Assembly: GCA_021204635.1 (NCBI GenBank)
Contig: JAJPZB010000086.1
Coordinates: forward strand, 10,910-16,194
Direction of reading: 5' to 3'
DNA: 5,285 nt
Source of the DNA: Opitutia bacterium
Lineage (GTDB): Bacteria > Verrucomicrobiota > Verrucomicrobiia > Opitutales > UBA953
Shown here: piece by piece, positions 1 through 5,285 of the stretch
Numbering within the stretch: the first letter of the stretch is position 1
Layout: each line of letters starts with the position of its first letter
Translations under genes and position numbers: made by a program
Notes under the pieces: generated by a model
Databases searched by the model: none
What the model saw: the letters and a program-made list of their open reading frames with translations, nothing else
Told to the model about the DNA's origin: nothing

Positions 1-215
1 ACCTGCTCGCGGTGTGCGTGGTGCAGGCGTTTTGCGGCGTCCGGCTGGCAGAGGCGCTGCGCCACTCGGCGGCAAGCTACCTCTCGGCGCTTTACGGCAA
101 CGCAAAAGCGGCAGACATCTGCGGTCACGACGTGCGCACTGCCGGCGTCTATTACCGAGCCGCCACCACGCCCGAAATCGCGCAAGAGTGGTTTTCCATC
201 TATCCGGAAAAATAA
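1..215 (+). CDS. Tyrosine recombinase/phage integrase, C-terminal part (5' end outside window; possibly internally deleted)
   Basis: The frame is open from base 3 to the TAA at 213-215 and has no real start here, so the gene enters from the left; the GTG at 12 is only an in-frame valine. Visible landmarks are a box I-like CGVRLAEALR (Arg codon 42-44), a box II-like LRHSAAS (Arg 60-62, His 63-65), GHD about 20 residues later, and YYRA with the probable nucleophilic Tyr at 153-155. The ending WFSIYPEK resembles the tail of integrases from Lentisphaerota/Verrucomicrobiota-type elements. Family members cleave and rejoin DNA at att sites through this tyrosine. Two oddities stand out. Box I and box II arginines are normally separated by roughly 100 residues including the beta-hairpin lysine, but here they are six residues apart. 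The usual first His of HxLRH is Glu. The family call is fairly secure; loss of activity is inferred. If the box I match is chance, this is simply an ordinary integrase C-terminus. Confidence 0.72.
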   Translation, partial: LLAVCVVQAFCGVRLAEALRHSAASYLSALYGNAKAADICGHDVRTAGVYYRAATTPEIAQEWFSIYPEK

Positions 216-230
216 TCGCAGGCTGCAACA

Positions 231-482
231 ATGACACGCAACAGCCGGCGCCACCCCGCCGCCTGCGTGAAGCTGTTTCCCGCCCCGATGACGCCGGCGA
301 TCTACCGGCTGGCACTCGCCGCCTCTCGCGACAACGCCGCAGAGCTCTCCGCTCTCGCGGAAATGCTCGCGCGAGAGCTCGAAGCTAAAAACGAACTGCT
401 TCGCGCGAGCGGAATCCTATCGGCAAGCATCTATTTCACGTCAGACATTCCGGCGCAAATCGCCGCCAAAATCAGATTCTAA
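231..482 (+). CDS. Small hypothetical protein downstream of the integrase
   Basis: This 83-codon frame starts 15 bases after the recombinase stop, in the same frame, and ends with TAA at 480-482. I do not recognise the product. No good Shine-Dalgarno precedes the ATG at 231. The ATG at 288 (MTPAIYRLAL) would give a 64-residue protein that keeps all the structured-looking part, so the start is uncertain. From there a long alanine/leucine/glutamate-rich amphipathic helix is likely (AELSALAEMLARELEAKNEL), followed by a short beta-prone ending (SASIYFTS) and a basic C-terminus (AAKIRF). There is no signal peptide or membrane segment. Codons in this frame favour G or C at the third position, as in the neighbouring genes, which supports real coding. 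Its position suggests co-transcription with the recombinase. It could be a small phage accessory protein or a decayed remnant. Confidence 0.5.
   Translation: MTRNSRRHPAACVKLFPAPMTPAIYRLALAASRDNAAELSALAEMLARELEAKNELLRASGILSASIYFTSDIPAQIAAKIRF
351..378. repeat. Perfect 9-bp inverted repeat inside the small gene
   Basis: GCTCTCGCG at 351-359 is the exact reverse complement of CGCGAGAGC at 370-378, with a 10-base loop. A further ctctcgcg lies at 323-330, and a separate 8-bp palindrome AGAGCTCT at 341-348. No T-run follows, so it is not a standard terminator. It may be a by-product of GC-rich Leu/Ala/Arg codons or a recombinase arm or core site; nothing in the window decides between these. Confidence 0.3.
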
Positions 483-496
483 TTTTTCACACTCTC

Positions 497-3400
497 TCAG
501 AAAACCTTCAAGCGCTTGCGGCCAAGGTAGATCGCGCCACGAAAAAGTTCGCGCCCGATGTAAATCCGCATTGACGTTTTCGTCGGAGCTTGCAAGACGG
601 AAATCCCCACCGATTCGCCGCTGCCGGAGTCCGTCAGCGTTATCGTCGCAGAGCGTGCGTGCGCGCCGGTGTTTTCGCTCGCGGAAAACGTGAAAGCGAA
701 CCCACCGCCGCCATTATCCGCCCGAGACGATTCCGCGAGCCAATCGACAGCTTCACCGGCGGCACCTGCCACCTCGACGGCGATGTTGTCCATCTCGATG
801 TTTTCCGTCGCAACGGCAATCTCGATATCCGCCGCCACCGGTCGCTCCAAAAACACGTAATCCGGCGTCGCGGTGAGCCACGCCTGCCCGGCGCCAAGCT
901 GCTCGACGCTCCACGTCAGAGCCGTATCGCCCACGGTAATCGTGCCGGTTACGGCGCGGGATTCCTCGCTCGTGTTTTCGGAAACGGTAACGGTGTAGGT
1001 CTCGGTCGATATCACTTCGCCGGTGATATCGTTCACGCCCTCGACGGTAAATTCTATCGTGCCGCCTAATGCGCCAATCGTCCTGCCTTCGCCGTCGGTA
1101 ATGGTGTAGGTCGCCGTCGCGCCGGATTGAATGATGGTGTAGGTGTTATTCCGATAAGCGTACGCACGCATTACATAATAGACATCACCGCGCGATACCC
1201 GCAGCTTCGCCTCGCCGGTAATCGTTCGCTCTTCCAAACTCTCATTCGCGGCAACAGCTACCAATATATTTTGGACGTATCTGCTACCGACTAATTCTCC
1301 GGTGGTCTCAGCCACGAGCTGCAACACCATGGTAATCGTGCCGCCTTCCGCGCCGACGTAATACGTGTTTTCGGCAAGGTCCAAGTATCCCGTTGCCGCC
1401 GCCTGCTCGACGGAATACTCCAACTCAGTGCCGTCCGGCGCGGTAATCGTGCCGGTAACCGTCCGAGACGACAGCGTCGGATTCGCGTCAATCGTCGCAG
1501 TGCGCGTCAGCGTCTCAACCACTTCGCCCGTCGCGTCAGACGTCGCCACAATCGTAAACTCCACCTCGCCGCCCCACTGGTCTATCTCCCCCGTCGAGCT
1601 CTCCAACGAATACACCACGCCCGCCCCCGCCTGAATGATGGTGTAGGTCAAAGTCTGCGCGTCCGTCGCCTTATATTCGCCGGTAATTGTGCGAGATTCC
1701 TCACTCGTGTTCACGTCAACAGCGACGTCAATCGTGGTCTCAAACGCAGTGCCAATCTCCACCTCTTCGCCGTTCATGGCCTCCGTCTCATTCTTGCAAT
1801 AGTCATACAGCACAGTAAACGCCACCGTGCCGCCGGCGCTGCCAATCTGCACACTATCTTCCTCCAAGTAATAGTGCCAGCCCGGGTGCTGCTTCACCGG
1901 AATCTCGATATAGGTGTAATCGTAGGTCGGAAGGTCATCCGTCGCCACAGCATCGCCGGGAATACCGTCCGGCATAAATCCGCCCGTGAATTCTCCGAGT
2001 GAGGTAATCGCCCGCAACGTGCCAAAGCGCGGCCGCGCTTCCGTGTTTTCGGTGAGCGCCAGATTCACCTTTGTTGAGAAGGTTTTTTGTGGTGGAGACT
2101 TCGTTTCGTCGGTCTCGATAACATCGGCATCGACAAGTTCAATCTCCACATTTTCCCCCACGACAAAATCCTCCCCATCGCCCTCCGCGAAAGAGACGTC
2201 CCACGTCAGCAGATCGTCCGGCTGCTGGCAACCGTCCACCGCCGGTCTGTTGCCGTCCACCTTCTGATAATGGTGAAGAAAATACCCATACACCTTCAAC
2301 GTGAGCCCCGTGCCGCTCGTAGCTCCGAGCCAGTTAAACTGCAACTCTGAGACGCTACCAACATAGTTCGACGCCTCGCGGTAAGCCGTGCTACCGCCGG
2401 CAAAAACACACAATACTTCCGGATAAACAAACAAATAATACTCGACGGTGGAAGTGCTCACCACCTCAGGATCTTTGTCCGGATACGCCTTCTGCGAACG
2501 ATATGACGTCTCTACACACTTATACCAATCCGCCGTAAACACGGGAGTATCATTCTCTTCTGTCTTGGTAGTGATAGCATCAAATTCCTCACCGTCTTTT
2601 CGATAATACACATCTTTATCCCACTCGAGATGCTTATTCGCCTCCTGAACAACGACAAAATAACAATGATTGACGCCAAAAATCCCCGTTGCACCTTCGC
2701 TGCTAATCTTCCAACGGTAAAACACACGCGCAAGCTTCTCATTCGCCGGCGCCGGAAAATACATATTAAGGAATCCCGTGCCGGTCTCGGCGTCCCCGTC
2801 GGTAGAAGATACACTCCACCCATTCGGTTCGGCCGCACACTCCATAACAGCTCCGTCATCGTCGAGACGCTCGATATCGTCATCTGCCTCCTGCGCATAT
2901 TCCACCGTCCAGTCAGAACCCAGAGCAAAACCGTAGCGCATTACAATCGAGCTGAACGTGTTCTCGCTCGCCGCCGGCGAATCAAGGAAAGGCGGATCAC
3001 CCGACGTAAGGAAAAACCCGCTCGCCGTGACCGGCTGAACCACCGTCAGCGCCAGCCAATTATCCGCCGCCGTCGGACGGACATACACTGTCCACATCTT
3101 CGCATCTCCCGAAAAATTCACCGACGAACACTCTATCGTCAACACCGTCAGCGTGTTCGACGCCTTCGACAAAGACAGAGATATATCCTCCGAAAAGCAC
3201 TTCGCTTCCCAATCGACATACAGCCAGATATCCCCCTCCGTATCTTCCGTCACGAGCGCTACCTTCGACGATTTCGCCACCACCGAAAACGTCGGAGCAT
3301 CGTCAGTGCCGCCCACCTCCAAACCGCAACAAAGAGGTATAACCCCGTTCTCCGGAGCGAGCACGCCATACTGATACCTGTCAAAAGTGGAATATTCGTC

Positions 3401-4759
3401 GACATCGCCGGCACCATAATACAACCCGCCAGTGCCCGGATACATCGTGCCGCCCTTTACCACAATAGCCGCAGCGGTATTCCCGCCGAGCGCCTCCAAC
3501 GCGCTCACACCGTCGAACCCCGCAGGCGCATCTTCGCCGTCCGGATTTTCCTCCTGAACAATAACCAGCGTTCCACCGCCAAATTGCGCGACGTCTGTCG
3601 CCTGCGTCGCGTTGCTATATACATTCTGAGACAACGTCAAACTCCCTGTACCCGACAGGAACGGCGCTTCATTGGTAGAATTATATTTGCCGGTGTACGG
3701 CACATTCCACGTCGGCATCGTATAGTAGCCATACACGTCATATTCGACGTAATTCGTGTTCCACGGCACCGTGGCAGTCCAGCGTCGCCACTTGTACCCC
3801 GAAACCAATTCCGCAACCACCGTCGAAATCAAATGTTTCTCACCACTGGTATCCACCTCATACGCCCGCACCGTCTCCGGATAATAATCGATACCCGGGT
3901 GGGCATATGTACCGGCGGCCTGAATCCACTCGGCGGCAACCCCACTCTCACTCTCCCACACGATATCCTTCTCAATCGGGACAATCTGGTCGCCACTCAG
4001 TGTGTAATCTTCGTTATCCGAAATCGGCTTCGTCTCGGCAGACATCTCAAAGTTGTCCGCAACCATGGAATACGTCGCCATGCCGACAGACGAAAAATCC
4101 ACCCCGTCGCTAAACTGTCCCTCGACAATAGCCGGATCAGGATCGCCGGTCGCAACATAATTTCCGGCGGCGTCTTCCGTCCAGCTTCCATCCAAATACC
4201 ACATAGAATAACTACCCGACGCCGCCGATATGAGCAGCGTGTGCCCCGTCTCACCGGCAAGCCTCGAATTGCCATTCGCCACCACAAGCCCGCTCACCTC
4301 GAGCCCGTCCGGCACGATAATTGACACCGGATATTCCGGCAAAACAGCCGCCACAATACTCAAATCCTTCGAGACTGGCACGCCGCTACCGCGCACGCCC
4401 GTTATACTGGAACTCACCTCCGTGCTAACATTCTGCTCGCGCGGAAACGTCACCGTGACTGTCGACATCGTAGCCGGAATCTCCGACAGCGTCACCGAAT
4501 AATAGCCCGTCGCCTTCGCAACCACAGAACCGACATTCTTCGCCAGCACGCCGTCAGAAACTTCCACGCCTCCGCCGCCAATATCGCTGTTGCTGTCGTC
4601 AATCCACTCGCCCGTCATCCGGCACCACGCATCGTCCGGATCTGGTCGATCGCCATCGACAAACTCCGCGACAACGCCCACCTCGTCGCCTTCGACAACA
4701 TAACACCAAAACGTCACCTCGCTCCGGTCGCTAACATCTATCACCAACGGATTATTCAT
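497..4759 (-). CDS. Large multi-domain BACON/Ig-like repeat protein, probable phage tail or adhesion component
   Basis: This 1420-residue protein starts at the ATG at 4759, set by GGAGGTGA four bases upstream, and stops with TGA at 497-499. There is no N-terminal signal peptide or membrane helix, so it is unlikely to be Sec-exported; a virion role is inferred. Residues 1-360 are beta-rich, unrecognised, acidic and aromatic. From about 370 onward, segments repeatedly end in a strand of the form (V/I)xxQ: Q402, Q575, Q705, Q957, Q1043, Q1119, Q1211, Q1287 and Q1390. The last five or six carry the BACON-like pattern 'AGGT strand, N-T/P-S-x-E-x-R, TG-x-IT, xYxIxQxGA'. The final unit (about 1292-1391, SENTGAHARSATITLT...ISVLQA) is closest to a classical BACON domain. 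BACON domains are predicted carbohydrate- or mucin-binding folds, and one occurs in a crAssphage tail-region protein. All cysteines lie at or before residue 988. The last 24 residues are basic, with a duplicated IYxGR motif. The gene follows a tail-fibre-like gene in the same operon. A non-phage surface adhesin remains possible. Confidence 0.85.
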   Translation of the reverse strand: MNNPLVIDVSDRSEVTFWCYVVEGDEVGVVAEFVDGDRPDPDDAWCRMTGEWIDDSNSDIGGGGVEVSDGVLAKNVGSVVAKATGYYSVTLSEIPATMSTVTVTFPREQNVSTEVSSSITGVRGSGVPVSKDLSIVAAVLPEYPVSIIVPDGLEVSGLVVANGNSRLAGETGHTLLISAASGSYSMWYLDGSWTEDAAGNYVATGDPDPAIVEGQFSDGVDFSSVGMATYSMVADNFEMSAETKPISDNEDYTLSGDQIVPIEKDIVWESESGVAAEWIQAAGTYAHPGIDYYPETVRAYEVDTSGEKHLISTVVAELVSGYKWRRWTATVPWNTNYVEYDVYGYYTMPTWNVPYTGKYNSTNEAPFLSGTGSLTLSQNVYSNATQATDVAQFGGGTLVIVQEENPDGEDAPAGFDGVSALEALGGNTAAAIVVKGGTMYPGTGGLYYGAGDVDEYSTFDRYQYGVLAPENGVIPLCCGLEVGGTDDAPTFSVVAKSSKVALVTEDTEGDIWLYVDWEAKCFSEDISLSLSKASNTLTVLTIECSSVNFSGDAKMWTVYVRPTAADNWLALTVVQPVTASGFFLTSGDPPFLDSPAASENTFSSIVMRYGFALGSDWTVEYAQEADDDIERLDDDGAVMECAAEPNGWSVSSTDGDAETGTGFLNMYFPAPANEKLARVFYRWKISSEGATGIFGVNHCYFVVVQEANKHLEWDKDVYYRKDGEEFDAITTKTEENDTPVFTADWYKCVETSYRSQKAYPDKDPEVVSTSTVEYYLFVYPEVLCVFAGGSTAYREASNYVGSVSELQFNWLGATSGTGLTLKVYGYFLHHYQKVDGNRPAVDGCQQPDDLLTWDVSFAEGDGEDFVVGENVEIELVDADVIETDETKSPPQKTFSTKVNLALTENTEARPRFGTLRAITSLGEFTGGFMPDGIPGDAVATDDLPTYDYTYIEIPVKQHPGWHYYLEEDSVQIGSAGGTVAFTVLYDYCKNETEAMNGEEVEIGTAFETTIDVAVDVNTSEESRTITGEYKATDAQTLTYTIIQAGAGVVYSLESSTGEIDQWGGEVEFTIVATSDATGEVVETLTRTATIDANPTLSSRTVTGTITAPDGTELEYSVEQAAATGYLDLAENTYYVGAEGGTITMVLQLVAETTGELVGSRYVQNILVAVAANESLEERTITGEAKLRVSRGDVYYVMRAYAYRNNTYTIIQSGATATYTITDGEGRTIGALGGTIEFTVEGVNDITGEVISTETYTVTVSENTSEESRAVTGTITVGDTALTWSVEQLGAGQAWLTATPDYVFLERPVAADIEIAVATENIEMDNIAVEVAGAAGEAVDWLAESSRADNGGGGFAFTFSASENTGAHARSATITLTDSGSGESVGISVLQAPTKTSMRIYIGRELFRGAIYLGRKRLKVF
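506..565 (-). other. C-terminal duplicated IYxGR motif, basic tail
   Basis: Residues 1399-1407 (IYIGRELFR) and 1410-1418 (IYLGRKRLK) are a tandem pair at the extreme C-terminus. The final 24 residues hold seven Arg/Lys and one Glu, in contrast to the acidic rest of the protein. Short paired 'IYLG' motifs occur near the C-terminus of some phage tail proteins; this is from memory and unverified here. The position suggests a docking or assembly tag. Confidence 0.55.
1128..1144. repeat. 17-bp direct repeat, copy 1 (partner 1632-1648)
   Basis: TGAATGATGGTGTAGGT occurs exactly here and at 1632-1648. Both encode the closing YTIIQ strand of a BACON-like unit. An 11-base core, ATGGTGTAGGT, also occurs at 1101-1111. 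The copies are 504 bases apart, which is exactly 168 codons. Confidence 0.85.
1632..1648. repeat. 17-bp direct repeat, copy 2 (partner 1128-1144)
   Basis: This is the exact second copy of TGAATGATGGTGTAGGT, at the end of the first unit of the five-unit array. Recombination with the other copy would remove two units in frame. Confidence 0.85.
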
Positions 4760-4763
4760 CGCT

Positions 4764-4771
4764 TCACCTCC
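4764..4771 (-). promoter_or_regulatory. Strong ribosome binding site for the 1420-residue protein
   Basis: The minus strand reads GGAGGTGA, nearly the full anti-16S complement, with four bases (aagc-type spacer, 4760-4763) before the ATG at 4759. It fixes the start and shows that this genome uses canonical Shine-Dalgarno initiation. Confidence 0.85.
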
Positions 4772-4787
4772 ATAATTCTATTTTTTC

Positions 4788-4801
4788 CGGCGTGATCGCC
4801 G
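4788..4801 (-). other. Small intergenic hairpin between the two minus-strand genes
   Basis: CGGCG and CGCCG form a perfect 5-bp stem around a 4-base loop, directly after the stop of the upstream gene. On the minus strand it is followed by A-rich sequence, not a T-run, so it is not a terminator for that direction. It may be a translational-coupling or mRNA-processing structure, or chance. Confidence 0.3.
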
Positions 4802-4804
4802 CGC

Positions 4805-5285
4805 TCAACCCAGCTTCGCCTCCAACGCCGCAATCCGCGACTCCAACTCAGAAAGCTTCGCTCCAACCTCCACATCATTCAGCGTGAGCGTCGCCGTGTT
4901 ATCTGCGTTCCTAATTTCCACCGACGTTGTCCAACCGGCGTCGCCATACACCCTTACAAGCGTTGTTTTCTCACCGGAGGTGTAGTCGCTTTCGATGGGC
5001 TGGCTATTACCAATTCCAAGCCCCGAAAACCACGCAATACCAGAGGAATACACACTGCCGGCACAACCTGCCACTGACCCACATGAAATAATCGAGCCGT
5101 TTTTCAGTTCAATGGCAGTTGTACCGGAGTCTTCTACTGTCTCGCCAATTTCGATCATACCGCTGCCCCTCGAAACAAACGTCTTCCTCCCGGACACAGT
5201 TTGCGAACTGTCCGTGGTAACATAATAATTCGGCGTGATGGACGTGCCGTTTAGCGTCAACGTGGCAGTATTCGTGGCATTCGAG
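4805..5285 (-). CDS. Phage tail-fibre-like protein, C-terminal part (5' end outside window)
   Basis: The frame is open across the right edge, giving at least 159 residues before the TGA at 4805-4807. A TTG at 5260 is in frame but falls inside a repeated motif, so it is not the true start. Visible modules, N- to C-terminal, are NATNTATLTLN, then VTTDSSQTVSGRKTF, which matches the 'QTISG-KTF' module common in tail fibres and other phage virion fibres. A Gly/Ser-rich beta-strand stretch follows (GMIEIGETVEDSGTTAIELK, SGIAWFSGLGIGNSQ), likely a beta-helical or interlaced trimeric shaft. A second NADNTATLTLN comes next, and finally a heptad coiled coil (KLSELESRIAALEAKL) ending in Gly, suited to trimerisation. 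Its probable role is part of the host-recognition fibre. It sits 45 bases upstream of the BACON-repeat gene with no visible promoter between, so the two are probably co-transcribed. Confidence 0.75.
   Translation of the reverse strand, partial: SNATNTATLTLNGTSITPNYYVTTDSSQTVSGRKTFVSRGSGMIEIGETVEDSGTTAIELKNGSIISCGSVAGCAGSVYSSGIAWFSGLGIGNSQPIESDYTSGEKTTLVRVYGDAGWTTSVEIRNADNTATLTLNDVEVGAKLSELESRIAALEAKLG
4877..4909 (-). repeat. NTATLTLN module, C-terminal copy
   Basis: It encodes NADNTATLTLN, 10 of 11 residues identical to the copy at 5249-5281. Nearly every codon differs in its third base, so the peptide is conserved while the DNA has diverged. This copy leads into the coiled coil. Confidence 0.75.
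5249..5281 (-). repeat. NTATLTLN module, N-terminal copy
   Basis: It encodes NATNTATLTLN, the partner of 4877-4909. Here the module leads into GTSITPNYYVTT and the QTVSGRKTF motif. Further copies may lie beyond the right edge. Confidence 0.75.

Larger units (their letters stand above)
587..1876 (-). repeat. Tandem array of five BACON-like domains (residues about 962-1391)
   Basis: Approximate units are residues 962-1045, 1048-1122, 1124-1213, 1215-1290 and 1292-1391. Units 1-4 each have a SAGGT/QWGGE/AEGGT/ALGGT turn, a central N-x-S-x-E-x-R-x-(I/V)TG stretch, and a closing Y/W-(T/S)-(I/V)-x-Q strand. Gln-to-Gln spacing is 76, 92, 76 and 103 residues. The motif NTSEESR is identical in units 1 and 4 (codons 1691-1711 and 956-976, 19 of 21 bases the same). 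A more divergent similar unit precedes the array at about residues 863-957 (bases 1889-2173). Confidence 0.7.

Noticed and set aside
14..388. A plus-strand open frame overlapping the recombinase and the small gene.
   Set aside because: Its translation is Arg/Ala-rich and low in structure, while the overlapping frame shows clear recombinase motifs.
468..487. AT-rich imperfect palindrome ending in five Ts between the convergent genes, as a bidirectional terminator.
   Set aside because: The stem has mismatches and no GC core, and the 5-bp GC hairpin at 451-465 is too far from the T-run. It is possible but not supportable.
509..518. 10-bp palindrome CAAGCGCTTG near the end of the large gene.
   Set aside because: It is inside coding sequence, single copy, and of a length expected by chance in several kb.
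2630..4324. A 564-codon open frame on the plus strand.
   Set aside because: It is entirely antisense to the large minus-strand gene. Its translation is very rich in Arg, His and Ile with no domain pattern, as expected of a GC-bias shadow.
497..4759. Target gene of a diversity-generating retroelement.
   Set aside because: No C-type-lectin-like C-terminus, no template/variable repeat pair and no reverse transcriptase are seen in the window.
5258..5260. TTG as start codon of the fibre-like gene.
   Set aside because: The frame continues upstream to the window edge through a conserved module (NATNTATLTLN), and no ribosome site precedes the TTG.
1..5285. CRISPR array, tRNA, rRNA or insertion sequence.
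   Set aside because: No regularly spaced short repeats with unique spacers, no cloverleaf-like segments and no transposase or terminal inverted repeats were found.

Overview
The window looks like the meeting point of an integration gene and a virion tail-gene cluster. It probably comes from a prophage, phage or phage-derived island in a moderately GC-rich bacterium. Host assignment is tentative. The long minus-strand gene has a near-perfect Shine-Dalgarno (GGAGGTGA), which argues against Bacteroidota, where such sites are rarely used. The C-terminal part of the recombinase (LRHS, GHD, YYR, then a WFSI-P ending) resembles integrases I associate with Lentisphaerota and Verrucomicrobiota. That resemblance is from memory, not from a search.

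Layout: (1) Bases 1-215 (+) are the 3' end of a tyrosine recombinase that enters from the left edge. Its box I-like sequence (CGVRLAEALR) runs directly into its box II sequence (LRHSAAS). This suggests an internal deletion of the part that carries the catalytic lysine. (2) Bases 231-482 (+) are a small unrecognised gene, 15 bases downstream and in the same frame. (3) After a 14-base convergent gap, a 1420-residue protein is encoded on the minus strand (4759 down to 497). It has no signal peptide and is strongly acidic. Its C-terminal third is a tandem array of BACON-like beta-sandwich repeats, and it ends in a short basic duplicated IYxGR motif. (4) Upstream of it on the minus strand, with a 45-base gap, lies the C-terminal part of a tail-fibre-like protein (4805 to beyond 5285). 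It has a QTVSGRKTF module, duplicated NTATLTLN motifs and a terminal coiled coil.

Working model: the two minus-strand genes form one operon encoding host-recognition or adhesion parts of a tail. The fibre-like protein comes first and the large Ig/BACON-like protein second, probably a glycan-binding or receptor-binding tail component. The plus-strand recombinase remnant and small gene converge on this operon, as at an integration-module/tail-module boundary. No RNA genes, CRISPR array, insertion sequence, attachment site or convincing terminator was seen. There is no gene-free stretch longer than 45 bases.
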